Origin: Halomonas fontilapidosi
GTDB lineage: Bacteria; Pseudomonadota; Gammaproteobacteria; Pseudomonadales; Halomonadaceae
Length of the DNA: 64,000 nucleotides
NCBI RefSeq assembly: GCF_014192285.1
Contig: NZ_JACHXQ010000001.1
Location: forward strand, 620,001-684,000
Direction: 5' to 3'
Below, in pieces: positions 8,934-19,100 of the stretch (positions are counted from its first letter, which is position 1; each line of letters starts with the position of its first letter). A program made the position numbers and the translations under genes. The notes beneath the pieces were generated by a model, which was not told the DNA's origin, ran no database searches, and was given only the letters and a program-made list of their open reading frames with translations.

Positions 8934-9947
8934 TTACTTGAGGTCGCTGACCTCGAGCTCAGCCCGGTTCTCGACCTTTTCACGGGTCTGCTCACGCTCG
9001 GCTTCCGGCAGCGGGATCAGGCCCAGGTCACCCAGGTAGCCGCCCTCGCCGATCATGGTCTCGGAGACGAACATGTCGACATAGTCGTACAGCGGCGGCA
9101 CGGCCTCGGCGTGCTGGTTCTTGACGTAGAACCACAGCGAGCGAGCAATCGGGTAGTCGCCGGCACTGATCGCCTCGGGCTCCGGCGCCACGCCATCGAT
9201 CGCTGTACCGACCAGGGCATCGGGGTTCTCGACCAGGAAGGAGTAGCCGAAGATACCGAAGGCCTCGGTGTCCTCTTGCAGGCGCTGGACAATCAGGTTG
9301 TCGTTCTCGCCAGCATCGATGTAGGCGCCGTCGGCGCGAATCTGGGTATAGGCCTCACCACCGTAGGCCTCCATTTCTTCTGACGGCACTTCCATGGCGA
9401 GCTCTTCGAAGGCGTCGCGGGTACCGGAGGTGCTGGGCGGGCCGTAGATGGAGATCTCGCGATCCGGCAGGGAGGCGTCGATCTCGCTCCAGTTGATGTA
9501 GGGGTTGTCGACCAGCTCGCCATCGACCGGCACCTTGGCGGCCACGGCCAGGAACAGCTGCTCGAGCGTCAGCTCGATAGCGTCGTTGGTGCTGGACTGG
9601 GCGAAGACGATACCGTCGGAACCGATCTTGACCTCGGTGACGTCGGTCACGCCGTTCTCGATGCAGCGCTCCAGCTCGGAGACCTTGATGCGGCGAGAGG
9701 CGTTGGTGATGTCCGGAGTGCCCTCGCCCACGCCGTTACAGAACAGTCGGATGCCGCCGCCGGAACCGGTGGACTCGATGACCGGCGTCGGATACTCGGT
9801 CACCGCGCCGAACTCCTCGGTGACGTAGCTCGCGAACGGGTAGACGGTGCTGGAGCCGACGATGCGGATCTGGTCGCGAGCGTGGGCCACGGTGGCCACG
9901 CCCATGACGGCGGCAGCAATGGCAGTGGTCTTGAGGATGCGATTCAT
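8934..9947 (-). CDS. pstS: Phosphate-binding periplasmic protein PstS
   Basis: A 337-residue binding protein that delivers phosphate to PstCAB. Residues 1-23 form a signal peptide ending VAHARD, and the phosphate-binding loops RIVGSSTVYPF and STGSGGG are visible. The ATG at 9947 has AGGAG seven bases upstream; the frame extends to 10007 but the extra residues do not look like a secretory leader. It belongs to the longer PstS group found with enlarged PstC/PstA in pseudomonads. Two Pho boxes lie 62-168 bp upstream. Some PstS proteins discriminate phosphate from arsenate strongly, which matters given the neighbouring ars genes, but that cannot be read from sequence alone. Confidence 0.95.
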   Translation of the reverse strand: MNRILKTTAIAAAVMGVATVAHARDQIRIVGSSTVYPFASYVTEEFGAVTEYPTPVIESTGSGGGIRLFCNGVGEGTPDITNASRRIKVSELERCIENGVTDVTEVKIGSDGIVFAQSSTNDAIELTLEQLFLAVAAKVPVDGELVDNPYINWSEIDASLPDREISIYGPPSTSGTRDAFEELAMEVPSEEMEAYGGEAYTQIRADGAYIDAGENDNLIVQRLQEDTEAFGIFGYSFLVENPDALVGTAIDGVAPEPEAISAGDYPIARSLWFYVKNQHAEAVPPLYDYVDMFVSETMIGEGGYLGDLGLIPLPEAEREQTREKVENRAELEVSDLK

Positions 9948-10008
9948 GGAGCGATCTCCTGATTGGGACAGTATGCAACCTTCGCGAGTGACACCTTGCA
10001 CCAGCAAG

Positions 10009-10026
10009 ATGACAAACTGATGACAT
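10009..10026 (-). promoter_or_regulatory. Pho box (promoter-proximal) upstream of pstS
   Basis: On the minus strand: ATGTCAT, 4 bp, TTGTCAT. The two 7-bp units repeat with the 11-bp period of the PhoB consensus (CTGTCAT-N4-CTGTCAT) and match 12 of 14 positions. It lies 62-79 bp upstream of the pstS start. PhoB binding under phosphate starvation is the expected role. Confidence 0.75.
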
Positions 10027-10097
10027 ATACGTCACCTCAGCGTCATCTTTACCGGGGACAAGAAGCCCCCCTGCGGGTCACACACTGACGCAAGGAA

Positions 10098-10115
10098 ATG
10101 ACAGCATCATGACAC
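10098..10115 (-). promoter_or_regulatory. Pho box (distal) upstream of pstS
   Basis: On the minus strand: GTGTCAT, 4 bp, CTGTCAT, with 11-bp periodicity and 13 of 14 consensus positions. It lies 151-168 bp upstream of pstS and 46 bp beyond the end of the preceding exporter gene. With the proximal box it gives a two-site PhoB-controlled promoter region. Confidence 0.78.
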
Positions 10116-10161
10116 GCTCACGTCCAGGAACGCTGTTGACGACGGGAAAGCAGGGAGACCA

Positions 10162-11394
10162 TCACCGCTTGCGCGATGTCGCCGCCGGCGTTTCGGGCAA
10201 GGCGGTGCGCCCGGCCAGCACCCGGATGCCGAGGTTGGCCAGCAGTGACGCCCCCAGCATGGTGCCCACCATCGGCCAGGCGCTATCCACCTCGAAGGCA
10301 CCCACCAGTACCCCGGCCAAGGCGCCGCTGGAGAACTGCAGGCTGCCTTGCAGGGCCGCGGCCGTGGCGCTCATGTGATGAAAGCGGTCGAGCAGTGAGG
10401 TAATGGCGTTGGGGGCAATCAGGCCGATGGTGCCAGCGAACAGCATGATCAGCGGCACCATGGTGGCGAGCGACGCCAGGCCGGTGATCACCATCAGCGC
10501 CAGTCCGATGCCGGCGGCCAGCTGGATCGCCAGCCCCAGGCGCAGGTTCTGCAGCGGCGTGCGCCACCTCAGCAGACGAATGTTGAGGCGGTTGGCGGCG
10601 ACCATGGCGACCACGTTGACGCCGAATACCAGCGGATAGAGGGATGGCGTCAGGCCGAAGTGCTCGAGATAGAGAAACGGCGAGGCGGTAACGAAGGCAA
10701 ACAGCCCGGCGAACGACATCGAGGCCGCGGCAATGAAGCCCATGGCCCGACGGTCGCCAAGCACGCTGGCGTAATTGGCCAACACCCTGGACGGCGTTGC
10801 CGCCGACTCACCGGGCGCTCGCGTTTCCGGCAGGCGGGTGCCCAGCAGCCACATCAGGAAACCTGCATAGACCGCCAGGAACACGAAGATCAGCCACCAG
10901 TCGGCAAGATAGAGCAGGCCACTGCCGACGACCGGGGCCACCAGCGGCGCCATCAGCATAATGATGGCCATGGTCGACATGACCTTGGCAGCTTCACGCC
11001 CGTGAAAACAGTCGCGCACGATGGCCGCCGAATTGACCACGGTCGCGCCACCGCCCAGCGCCTGCACGAATCGCCAGCTCAACAGCTCGCCAAGCGAGTC
11101 CACCGTGGTGATCACCAGACTGGCCAGCAGGAAGACCACCAGGCCGCCGAGCAGCACCGGCTTGCGCCCGACGCGGTCGGACACCGGGCCGAACACCAGC
11201 TGACCCAGGGCAAAACCGGCCAGGAAGGTAGAAAGCGACAGCTCGGTGTGGTGGATGCTCGCACCGATGTGCCCGGCAATCGCCGCCATGGCCGGCAGGT
11301 AGGCATCGATGGCAAAGGGCGCCAGAGCCGTGTTGGCGGCCACCAGCAGCGCTACGCGTCGTGCGTTGAGGGTCAAGGCGCCTCCCGGCATCAC
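10162..11394 (-). CDS. Bcr/CflA-family multidrug MFS exporter
   Basis: A ~410-residue, 12-segment major facilitator. The N-terminal signature ALAPFAIDAYLPAM and the loop 2-3 motif GPVSDRVGRKPVLLGG are typical of the Bcr/CflA drug:H+ antiporter subfamily (bicyclomycin, chloramphenicol and similar compounds). Substrate cannot be predicted. The gene is transcribed away from transaldolase with a shared 116-bp promoter region, and towards pstS, whose promoter starts right after this stop. Two consecutive Met codons make the exact start uncertain by one residue. Confidence 0.88.
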   Translation of the reverse strand: MMPGGALTLNARRVALLVAANTALAPFAIDAYLPAMAAIAGHIGASIHHTELSLSTFLAGFALGQLVFGPVSDRVGRKPVLLGGLVVFLLASLVITTVDSLGELLSWRFVQALGGGATVVNSAAIVRDCFHGREAAKVMSTMAIIMLMAPLVAPVVGSGLLYLADWWLIFVFLAVYAGFLMWLLGTRLPETRAPGESAATPSRVLANYASVLGDRRAMGFIAAASMSFAGLFAFVTASPFLYLEHFGLTPSLYPLVFGVNVVAMVAANRLNIRLLRWRTPLQNLRLGLAIQLAAGIGLALMVITGLASLATMVPLIMLFAGTIGLIAPNAITSLLDRFHHMSATAAALQGSLQFSSGALAGVLVGAFEVDSAWPMVGTMLGASLLANLGIRVLAGRTALPETPAATSRKR

Positions 11395-11510
11395 GCGACA
11401 AAAGATAGAGGGCTAATGATACCCGAAACGGCGGCGCCCTGCCTCGGCCGTCTATATTCGGTCTCTGCGCCTTGCTAGAGTGGCCCCCATGACAACCGGA
11501 GGGATCCCGC

Positions 11511-12449
11511 ATGGCAGATGATCTGCTTTCACAACTCAAGACGATGACCACCGTGGTCGCCGACACCGGTGACCTCGACACCATTCGCCGCTTCTCGCCG
11601 ACCGATGCCACGACCAACCCGTCGCTGATCCTGCAGGCGGCCCAGCACGAATCGCGCCGTGCACGGCTGGCCGAGATCGCCCGCCAGGCCACCGACATCG
11701 ACGATGCCCTGGACGCGGTGGCCGTGGAGATCGGCAGCGAAGTCAGCGCGCTGATACCGGGCTACGTCTCGACCGAGGTCAGCGCGCGTCTCTCCTTCGA
11801 TACCGACGCCACCCTGGCACGGGCACGCTCTCTGATCAGCCGCTACGCGCAGCATGGCGTGGGTGCCGAGCGTATCCTGATCAAGGTCGCCGCCACCTGG
11901 GAAGGCATCCGTGCCGCCCGTATCCTCGAGCGCGAAGGGATTCGTACCAACCTCACCCTGCTGTTCAGCTTTGCCCAGGCCCGGGCCTGCGCCGATGCCG
12001 GCGTCACTCTGGTCTCGCCCTTTGTCGGTCGAATACTGGACTGGCACAAGGCCCAGCAACCCGATGCCGACTTCAGTGGCGACCGCGACCCGGGCGTGCA
12101 GTCCGTCAAGCGCATCTATGAACACTTGAAGGGGCATGGCTACAGCACCATCGTGATGGGCGCGAGCTTCCGCAATGCCGGCGAGATCATTGCCCTGGCC
12201 GGCTGTGACCGCCTGACCATCTCGCCCAAGCTGCTGGAAGAACTGGCCGAGACCCGCGGTACGCTGGAGCGCCGGCTGATGCCGCTGGATGCCGAGACTC
12301 GCACCCCGGAACCCCAGGACGAGGCCGAGTTCCGCTGGGAGATGAATCAGGACGCCATGGCTACCGAAAAGCTGGCGGAGGGGATTCGCAAATTCATGGA
12401 CGACCAGCGCAAGCTGGAGGCGCTGCTGAGCGAGCTGAGGAAAAGCTGA
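11511..12449 (+). CDS. tal: Transaldolase
   Basis: A 312-residue class I transaldolase of the non-oxidative pentose phosphate pathway, moving a dihydroxyacetone unit between sedoheptulose-7-P and glyceraldehyde-3-P. The Schiff-base lysine is Lys125 in [12 protein letters not shown]; the N-terminal [13 protein letters not shown] and the later GRILDWHK are hallmark segments. Length matches E. coli TalB (317). In Pseudomonas the tal gene is also found next to the STAS/PP2C regulator pair and vacJ, so this arrangement is an old synteny block, although tal lies on the opposite strand from its neighbours here. Confidence 0.96.
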   Translation: MADDLLSQLKTMTTVVADTGDLDTIRRFSPTDATTNPSLILQAAQHESRRARLAEIARQATDIDDALDAVAVEIGSEVSALIPGYVSTEVSARLSFDTDATLARARSLISRYAQHGVGAERILIKVAATWEGIRAARILEREGIRTNLTLLFSFAQARACADAGVTLVSPFVGRILDWHKAQQPDADFSGDRDPGVQSVKRIYEHLKGHGYSTIVMGASFRNAGEIIALAGCDRLTISPKLLEELAETRGTLERRLMPLDAETRTPEPQDEAEFRWEMNQDAMATEKLAEGIRKFMDDQRKLEALLSELRKS

Positions 12450-12475
12450 ACGGCAGGAGGTCGTCGAGGCCCGGG

Positions 12476-12991
12476 TCAGTTACCGTGCGAGGCGGTCTGC
12501 TGGGCCTCGAGCATCTCGACCAGCGGCTGAAACTCCTCGCGGTTATGCTCGTTGAGGCGCATCAGGATACGGTGCGCCTCGAGAACCCGTTGGCGGGTTT
12601 CCTCGACGTCGGTGGGTATCTCGGGAAGGTCGCAGAGCTCACAGGTCTCGGTGATCGGTGTCTCCACCAGGGTGAAGATACGCGAGAACCCCATGACGTC
12701 CAGCATTCGCCGAACATCCGGGTTGTCGGCGATAATGGTCGGTCGCTCGGTGACGCGGCCCTGCACCGCCATGGCCACCTTGGCGAGGAAACCCAGCGCG
12801 GTGGAATCCACGTTGGTGGTGTCGCGCAGGTCGATGATCAGCGTCTCGAGGCCCGGGGTCTCGGCCAGCTGACGAGCCTGTTGGTCCAGCGTGGCACACA
12901 ATGTGAGGCGCACATCCCCGCACAGTTTGAGGACGAATACCCCGGAATCGAACGCCGCCTTGATGCGGCCTTCATGGTTTATCATTGCCAA
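12476..12991 (-). CDS. STAS-domain anti-sigma factor antagonist (RssC-like)
   Basis: A 171-residue cytoplasmic protein. Residues ~15-115 form a STAS domain, with the phosphorylatable serine expected in NVDSTALGFLAK; the C-terminal ~50 residues are a helical extension. By analogy with partner-switching pairs, the neighbouring PP2C protein would dephosphorylate this serine, changing its hold on an anti-sigma kinase. Its 5' end overlaps the PP2C gene by 20 bp, so the two are co-translated. The equivalent pair in Pseudomonas lies beside tal and vacJ as here. No kinase gene is visible in the window. Confidence 0.85.
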   Translation of the reverse strand: MAMINHEGRIKAAFDSGVFVLKLCGDVRLTLCATLDQQARQLAETPGLETLIIDLRDTTNVDSTALGFLAKVAMAVQGRVTERPTIIADNPDVRRMLDVMGFSRIFTLVETPITETCELCDLPEIPTDVEETRQRVLEAHRILMRLNEHNREEFQPLVEMLEAQQTASHGN

Positions 12992-14186
12992 ATCCGCTCA
13001 ACATCATGATCGTCAGGTCGTCCGGCAGTTCCTCGTGCCCTGGCGCGCCCTTGGCGACACTTTCATCATCGTCTGCCAAGGCGCCCAGTGCAAGGCTGCC
13101 ACGTAGGTCCTCCAGCGTCTCGCTGGCCAGGACCCGCTGCTCGAGTTCCCTGAGCCGTAGATCAAGCGTATCGCCCGGTAGACACTCCAATATGCCATCC
13201 GAACACAGCCACAACCGGAAGTTCTCCGGCAGTGCACAACCCAGCTGGGGATAGTCGACCCCCGGAAATAGGCCGACCGGCATCCCCTCGCCCGGCAGCG
13301 GCGTTATCTCACCGTCCGCCACCAGCAGCGGCATGGGCAGCTGAGCGCCCAGCGAATAGTGGAGATAGCGCCGCTCATGGTCAATGACCCCGACGAACAG
13401 GGTCGCATGCTTGCCGATGCCGGCATCCAGCAATTCGCGGTTGATCGCCGCCAGCCAGCGCGGCGCCAGGGCCTCGGGGTGCTCACCGTTCCACTCGTGC
13501 TGCCAGTGATTGGAGAGATACTTCAGCAGTACGGTAACGAAGGCCGAGGACGCGCCGTGGCCCGAGACGTCGGCAAAGTAGAACAGGCTGTAGCGCGCAT
13601 TGAAGGCCTGGAAATCGAGAAAATCGCCCGACAGGTAGAGCGAGGGTGCCAGCCAGTAGTCGAAGTCGACGTCATTCAGGAGCTGCGGTCTCGACGGCAG
13701 CAGCTTGCGCTGGATCTGTCCACCGGCCTGCTGATCGAGACGCAGCATCGCCAGGTGGGTCTCGAGACTCTCGTTGAGCTCTTCCAGGTTCTCGTTCAGC
13801 TGAGCCAGGCGGGCACGGTCATGTTCACGCTCCGCGGCCAGCAGATGCACGTCGATGGCCTTGCCGATCATGCGCCGCAGCAAGGAGCCATGGCGCAACG
13901 GGTCGATGATGTAGTCCACCAGACCGGCATCAACCGCACGCAGCAGGTCAGCATCCTCACGCTCATCGCTGACCACCAGGGTCGGCAGACGCTCGGCAAG
14001 CCGAGTCCATTCGCCGCTGGGCACCGCTCGCGCGTGGGCCACGATGAGCGCGGTTTCCGAGGGAAGTTCCTCGATGTCGTCGGCGGCATATACCGCCAGG
14101 CCGTCGCGGGCGATGGTCTCGGCCAGGGCATCGCGCTCCGGCCCGGGCACGTCGATCACCCCGATCAGTTGCTTGGCTGGTGACAT
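12972..14186 (-). CDS. RssB-like regulator: degenerate receiver + PP2C/SpoIIE phosphatase
   Basis: A 404-residue protein with three parts: a receiver-like domain (1-115), a coiled-coil linker (118-155) and a PP2C/SpoIIE-type phosphatase domain (165-400) with metal-ligand Asp in YLSGDFLDF and FADVSGHGASSAF and a late Asp in LPDDLTIMML. The receiver lacks canonical residues: the position of the phospho-acceptor Asp reads IVAHARAV and the conserved Lys position reads YIIDPL. It is therefore probably a pseudo-receiver controlled by something other than phosphorylation. It is the natural phosphatase for the overlapping STAS protein. In Pseudomonas the equivalent is annotated as an RssB-type response regulator. 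Confidence 0.85.
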   Translation of the reverse strand: MSPAKQLIGVIDVPGPERDALAETIARDGLAVYAADDIEELPSETALIVAHARAVPSGEWTRLAERLPTLVVSDEREDADLLRAVDAGLVDYIIDPLRHGSLLRRMIGKAIDVHLLAAEREHDRARLAQLNENLEELNESLETHLAMLRLDQQAGGQIQRKLLPSRPQLLNDVDFDYWLAPSLYLSGDFLDFQAFNARYSLFYFADVSGHGASSAFVTVLLKYLSNHWQHEWNGEHPEALAPRWLAAINRELLDAGIGKHATLFVGVIDHERRYLHYSLGAQLPMPLLVADGEITPLPGEGMPVGLFPGVDYPQLGCALPENFRLWLCSDGILECLPGDTLDLRLRELEQRVLASETLEDLRGSLALGALADDDESVAKGAPGHEELPDDLTIMMLSGFGNDKP

Positions 14187-14198
14187 GCGGTCATGGCC

Positions 14199-14966
14199 TC
14201 ATTCGGCGAAGGCGTCATCGAAGTCCGCTTCATCGAAGTCGAACGCCTCGTCGACGAAGGGATCTTCCCCCTGTTCGCCATCGCTGACCTCGAAGCGGCG
14301 CTGCTGCAACCAGATATCGCGAATGAAGCTGTAGCGGTCACCGCGGATCATCTCCTCCCGGTCAAGCAGGCCAGCGCGCGTATCGATGACCCGCAGGGCG
14401 GTGAGACCCATCCGCACCTCGTCATCGTCCACGTAGGTGGTCGGATAGGTATACATGTCTGCCGGAAGGCCGCCGGTATCGCGCAGCGTACTCGGACCGA
14501 GCAGCGGCAGTATCAGGTAGCGCGAATCCTCCCATCCCCAGACAGCGAGCGTCTGGCCGAAGTCCTCCTCGCGGCCGGTGATCTCCAGCTGCGTGGCAAC
14601 GTCGAACAGGCCACCGAGGCCAATGGTGGTGTTGATCAGGAAGCGACCGGTGGCGATGCCGGCATTGCCGCCCTTGCCCTGCAGCAGGCTGTTGAGTGCC
14701 GTCCGCGGCTCCCCCAGGTTATAGAAGAAATTGCCTACGCCTCTCTCGACGGGATCAGGGGTAATGAAACGGTAGCCGCGCGCCGCCGGCTTCAGCGCAT
14801 AGCGGTCGATCACGTCGTTGAAGGCGAACACCTTGCGATTGAAGCCCTCCCAGGGGTCGTCGGGATGTCGCTCCTGGCGCTCGCCAGTGGTGGCACACCC
14901 CGCGGTGATCCCCAGCAGAAGGACCAGCGCTACCCGCCCCGCCCACTTCATCGGACACAGTTTCAT
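14199..14966 (-). CDS. mlaA: MlaA/VacJ outer-membrane lipoprotein (phospholipid retrograde transport)
   Basis: An outer-membrane lipoprotein that removes phospholipid from the outer leaflet and passes it to the Mla transport path. A hydrophobic leader ends in the lipobox GITAGC; the VacJ core begins DPWEGFNRKVFAFND and includes YLILPLLGPSTLRDTGG. The acidic C-terminus (EAFDFDEADFDDAFAE) is unusually Asp/Glu-rich. I start at MKLCPMKWAG; an ATG at 15008 would overlap the stop of the preceding KAS III gene but would give an overlong leader. The other mla genes (mlaBCDEF) are not nearby, which is normal. Confidence 0.93.
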   Translation of the reverse strand: MKLCPMKWAGRVALVLLLGITAGCATTGERQERHPDDPWEGFNRKVFAFNDVIDRYALKPAARGYRFITPDPVERGVGNFFYNLGEPRTALNSLLQGKGGNAGIATGRFLINTTIGLGGLFDVATQLEITGREEDFGQTLAVWGWEDSRYLILPLLGPSTLRDTGGLPADMYTYPTTYVDDDEVRMGLTALRVIDTRAGLLDREEMIRGDRYSFIRDIWLQQRRFEVSDGEQGEDPFVDEAFDFDEADFDDAFAE

Positions 14967-15004
14967 CGGCTTGCTCGCCTCCCGGCAATTCCCTGTCATG
15001 ACAC

Positions 15005-16126
15005 TCATTGGCGACGCACCACTACGCTGCCGGCACTGTATCCCGCGCCGAAGGAACAGACCACCCCGAGCGCGCCGCTCGGCAGGTCGTCCCGGTAGAG
15101 ATGAAACGCGATGATCGAGCCCGCCGAGCTGGTGTTGGCATAGCGGTCGAGGATGATCGGTGCCTGCCCGGGGATCGGCTCATGGCCCAGCACGCGACGG
15201 GCGATGAGGTCGTTCATGTGGCGATTGGCCTGGTGCAGCCAGAGCCGCGACAGGTCGTCACCCGAGAGCTCGAGGCTCGCCAGGTGATCGGTGATCAGTG
15301 CCGCCACCAGCGGGCAGACCTCCTTGAAGACTCGCCGGCCTTCCTGGACGAAGAGCTTGTCGACGGCCAGAGGATCACTGTCGGTGACCCGATTGAGGAA
15401 ACCGGCGTTGTTGCGGATGGCGTTGGAGAAGCGCGTCACCAGACGCGTGCCGAGCACCTCGAAGCGCTCGGCGGCCGTCGCCACCGTCTCGCTCTCCAGG
15501 ACGATGGCGGTACAGGCGTCGCCGAAGATGAAGTGGCTATCGCGATCCCGGAAGTTGAGGTGCGCCGAGCAGATTTCCGGGTCGACCACCAGCGCGCGCT
15601 TGACGCTGCCGGCGCGGATGGCGTTGGCGGCGGTCTCGATGGCGAAGGTCGCCGAGCTGCAGGCGACGTTCATGTCGAAGGCATAGCCGCCCGCGCCCAG
15701 CGCGTCCTGTAGCTCCGCTGCAACGGCCGGATAGGGCCGTTCCAGGTTGGAGCAGGCGACGATGACCAGCTCGATATCGCCGGCTTCGACCCCCGCCGCC
15801 TCGAGGGCATCGCGCGCGGCGGACAGGCCCATCTCGCACTGGAGTGAGGGTGCGTCATTGTCACGCTCCGGCAGCCTCGGGCGCATCCGTGTGGGGTCAA
15901 GGATACCCTCGGCGTCGAGCACGAAGCGACTGTGGATGCCCGAGGACTTGACGATGAACTCGCTGCTGGAGTGCGCCAACGGCTCGCGCTCGCCGGCGGC
16001 GATGGCCTCGGCATGGCGCTCATTCTCTGCGTCCACCCAGGCATTGAACGAGGCCACCAGGGCCGCATTGTCAATGGCGTGCGGCGGGGTGAAGAGCCCC
16101 GTCCCGGTGATCAGCACTTGGCTCAT
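15005..16126 (-). CDS. Beta-ketoacyl-ACP synthase III-like enzyme (PA3286-type)
   Basis: A 373-residue condensing enzyme. The catalytic triad is visible: Cys in NVACSSATF, His in [10 protein letters not shown] and Asn in YANTSSAGS. It is longer than FabH (317) because of an insertion after the first strand, and resembles the Pseudomonas KAS III-like group that condenses medium-chain acyl-CoA with malonyl-ACP to feed beta-oxidation intermediates into fatty acid synthesis (known for that group, inferred here). The ATG overlaps the hrpA stop (ATGA) and has AGGGAG upstream, so its translation is coupled to hrpA. A mlaA lipid-transport gene follows. Confidence 0.85.
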   Translation of the reverse strand: MSQVLITGTGLFTPPHAIDNAALVASFNAWVDAENERHAEAIAAGEREPLAHSSSEFIVKSSGIHSRFVLDAEGILDPTRMRPRLPERDNDAPSLQCEMGLSAARDALEAAGVEAGDIELVIVACSNLERPYPAVAAELQDALGAGGYAFDMNVACSSATFAIETAANAIRAGSVKRALVVDPEICSAHLNFRDRDSHFIFGDACTAIVLESETVATAAERFEVLGTRLVTRFSNAIRNNAGFLNRVTDSDPLAVDKLFVQEGRRVFKEVCPLVAALITDHLASLELSGDDLSRLWLHQANRHMNDLIARRVLGHEPIPGQAPIILDRYANTSSAGSIIAFHLYRDDLPSGALGVVCSFGAGYSAGSVVVRRQ

Positions 16127-19100
16127 GCTTTTCTCCCTGTGAGTTCTGTCCAGCGCTTCTCGAGGCGCTTGGTGGAGACCGGGAACTTGGTGCCCAACTG
16201 CTGGGCGAAGAGCGAGACTCGCAGCTCCTCGATCCACCAGCCGAACTCCACCAGTGCCGGGTCCTCCACGTTACCGCGACGTTCGCTCTCGCGGCGCGCG
16301 GTCAGTCGGGCCTCGAAATCCTGGACTTCCTGCATGTGCATCTGATCGCGCATACGCTCGCGCGGCGCCTTCTCCAGGCGGATCAGCGCCGCCTCCATGT
16401 AGCGGGGATACTCCTCGAGCCACTCCCCGGCCGCGCTGACGAAACCGGGCTGCACCAGCCGCTGCATCTGGGCCTTGAGGTCACTGTAGACCAGCGCCAG
16501 GGCCAGGTTTAGCTGCCCCTTGAGCGCCTTGGTCACGGCCAGGTGGCCCTTGAGGGCCTGTTCCAGGGTGGTCACCAGGGCCTCGGCCCGAGGCAGCAGC
16601 GCATCGCCTTGTGCCGCGAGACGCTGTTCCAGCGCCGCCTGCGAGCGCGGCAGTGGGTCGCTGGCCATGACCTGGCGAAACACCGCGCAAACCACATCCT
16701 CGATGAGCTGACGCTTGCTGCCCACCTTGGCGAACAGCAGCGCACAGGTATCGAGCCCCTTGAGCCGCTCGATGCCTCGCACCTGATCAGGCAACTGCTC
16801 CATGGCGGCCCTTGTCACGCCCCGGCGATGCGCCTCGCGAGCCTTGTCGGGATGGTCGAAGAGTTCGACCCGAAACGCGTCCTTGGCGGGCACCAGGGCC
16901 GGATAGGCTTCCACCCGAATTCCGGCCTGAGTGGTGACCCGCGACTCGGGCAGGGGTGTCTCGGGCAGGGCCTCGAGCTCGCTTTCGCTGCTGGCCTGCG
17001 CGGCCAGGGCACGGGCGCCCTCCCCCGCAGCCGCCTCGAAGCGACGCTCCAATTCGCGCGCGTCGCGCCCCTGGCCCAGGGTCCGCCCCTGGTGGTCGAC
17101 CACCCGCAGGTTCATCACCAGGTGCGGCTCCAGCTGGTCGGTACGCCAGTCATCGGGGTGGAGGCGAACGCCGGTCTTGCGGCGCAGAAACTCGCCCAGC
17201 GCCTCGGTGAGCGGGACGTCATCCGGGCTCATGGCCTCCAGGGCAGCGTCTACCCAATCAGGGATTGGCACCACCTGGCGGCGCACCGCCTTGGGCAGCG
17301 ATTTCATCAGCGCGATGCACTTCTCGCGCAGCAGACCGGGTACCAGCCACTCGAGCCGCGCCAGGGGCAACTGGGGCAGCATGGCCGCCGGCACGGTGAG
17401 GGTCACGCCGTCGTCAGCGGCCCCGGGTTCAAAATGGTAGCTGAGCGGGTAGCGCACGCCCCCGAGCATCAGTTCATCGGGATAATCGGCCTCGGTGACC
17501 TCCCCTGCCTCGCGCGCCAGCAGGGCCGCACGATCAAACTTCAGGATGTCGGGGTTGTCGCGTTCGGCCTTGCGCCGCCAGGCCTCGAAGCCCTTGCCAT
17601 TGACGATGTCCTCGGGGATGCGCTCTTCATAGAACGCGAACAGCGTCTCCTCGTCGACCAGGATATCGCGCTTGCGAGCACGATCTTCCAGGTCCTCGAC
17701 CTCTTCCACCAGGGCCCGATTATGGGCGAAAAACGCCCCCTTGGTTCGGAACTCGCCCTCCACCAGCGCCCGGCGGATAAAGAGCTCCCGGGACTCCTGT
17801 GGGGCGATGGGGCCATAGTGGACCTTGCGGCCGGTGACGATGGGCAGACCGAAGAGCGTGACCTGCTCGGTGGCGACCACCTGGGCGCGCTTCATTTCCC
17901 AGTGCGGCTCGGCATAGGAGCGCTTGACCAGATGGCCGGCCAGCGGCTCGATCCACTGGGGCTCGATTCGGGCCACGGTGCGCGCGAAGAGCCTGCTGGT
18001 CTCGACCAACTCGAAGGCCATCAGCCACTTGGGCGATTTCTTGGCCAGCCCCGAGCCTGGATGGATCAGGAACTTGCGGTTGCGTGCCCCCAGATACTCG
18101 CGATTCTCGGTGAGAAGGCCCAGATGCGAGAGCAGCCCGGTGAGCAGCGCCTTGTGCAGCGCCACGGCGCTTTCTCGACGGGCTTCGCGACGGACCTTGT
18201 CGTCCCTTTCCTGGTCATCGGCGACAGCACGCGGGGCGGGCGGCGGCACCTCGATGTCCATGTCGCGCAGCAGCTGGCGCAGCTGGCGGAAGGTGTCGTG
18301 CCACTCACGCAGACGCAGATAGTTGAGGTAGTGATCCTTGCACCAGCGCCGCAGCCGGTTACCGGAGAGTTCCTCACGGGCCGCCTCGAAGCCATGCCAG
18401 AGATTGAGCAGTGCCACGAAGTCCGAATCGGGGTCCTGCCAGCGGCGATGCGCCTGGTCGGCGGCCTGGCGCTTGTCGGCCGGCCGGTCTCGGGGATCCT
18501 GCACCGCCAGGCCGGCGACCACGATCAGCACATCGCGCAATCCGCCCTGCTCGGCGCCGGCCAGCACCATGCGCGCCAGGCGCGGGTCGATGGGCAACCG
18601 CGCCAGCTTGCGCCCCAGTGGGGTCAGGCGATTGCTGGCATCCACCGCGCCCAGCTCGAAGAGCAGCCGGAAGCCATCAATGACGAAGCGCGAATCCGGC
18701 GGGTCGACGAAGGGGAAGGCCTCGATATCACCGAGTTTCAGCGACAGCATCGAGAGGATCACCGAGGCGAGGTTGGTACGGCGGATCTCGGGGTCGGTGA
18801 ACTCGGGCCGGGCGAGGAAGTCCTCCTCGTCGTAGAGGCGGATGCAGACCCCCTCCGCGATACGCCCGCAGCGCCCCTTGCGCTGGTTGGCGCTGGCCTG
18901 GCTGACCGGCTCCACCGGCAGGCGCTGGATCTTGGCCTTGTAGCTGTAGCGGCTGAGCCGCACCAGGCCCGGGTCGATGACGTAGCGGATGCCCGGCACG
19001 GTGAGCGAGGTCTCCGCCACGTTGGTGGAAAGCACGATGCGCCGCCCCGCATGGGACGCGAAGACACGGTTCTGCTCGGCATTGGAGAGCCGCGCGTAGA

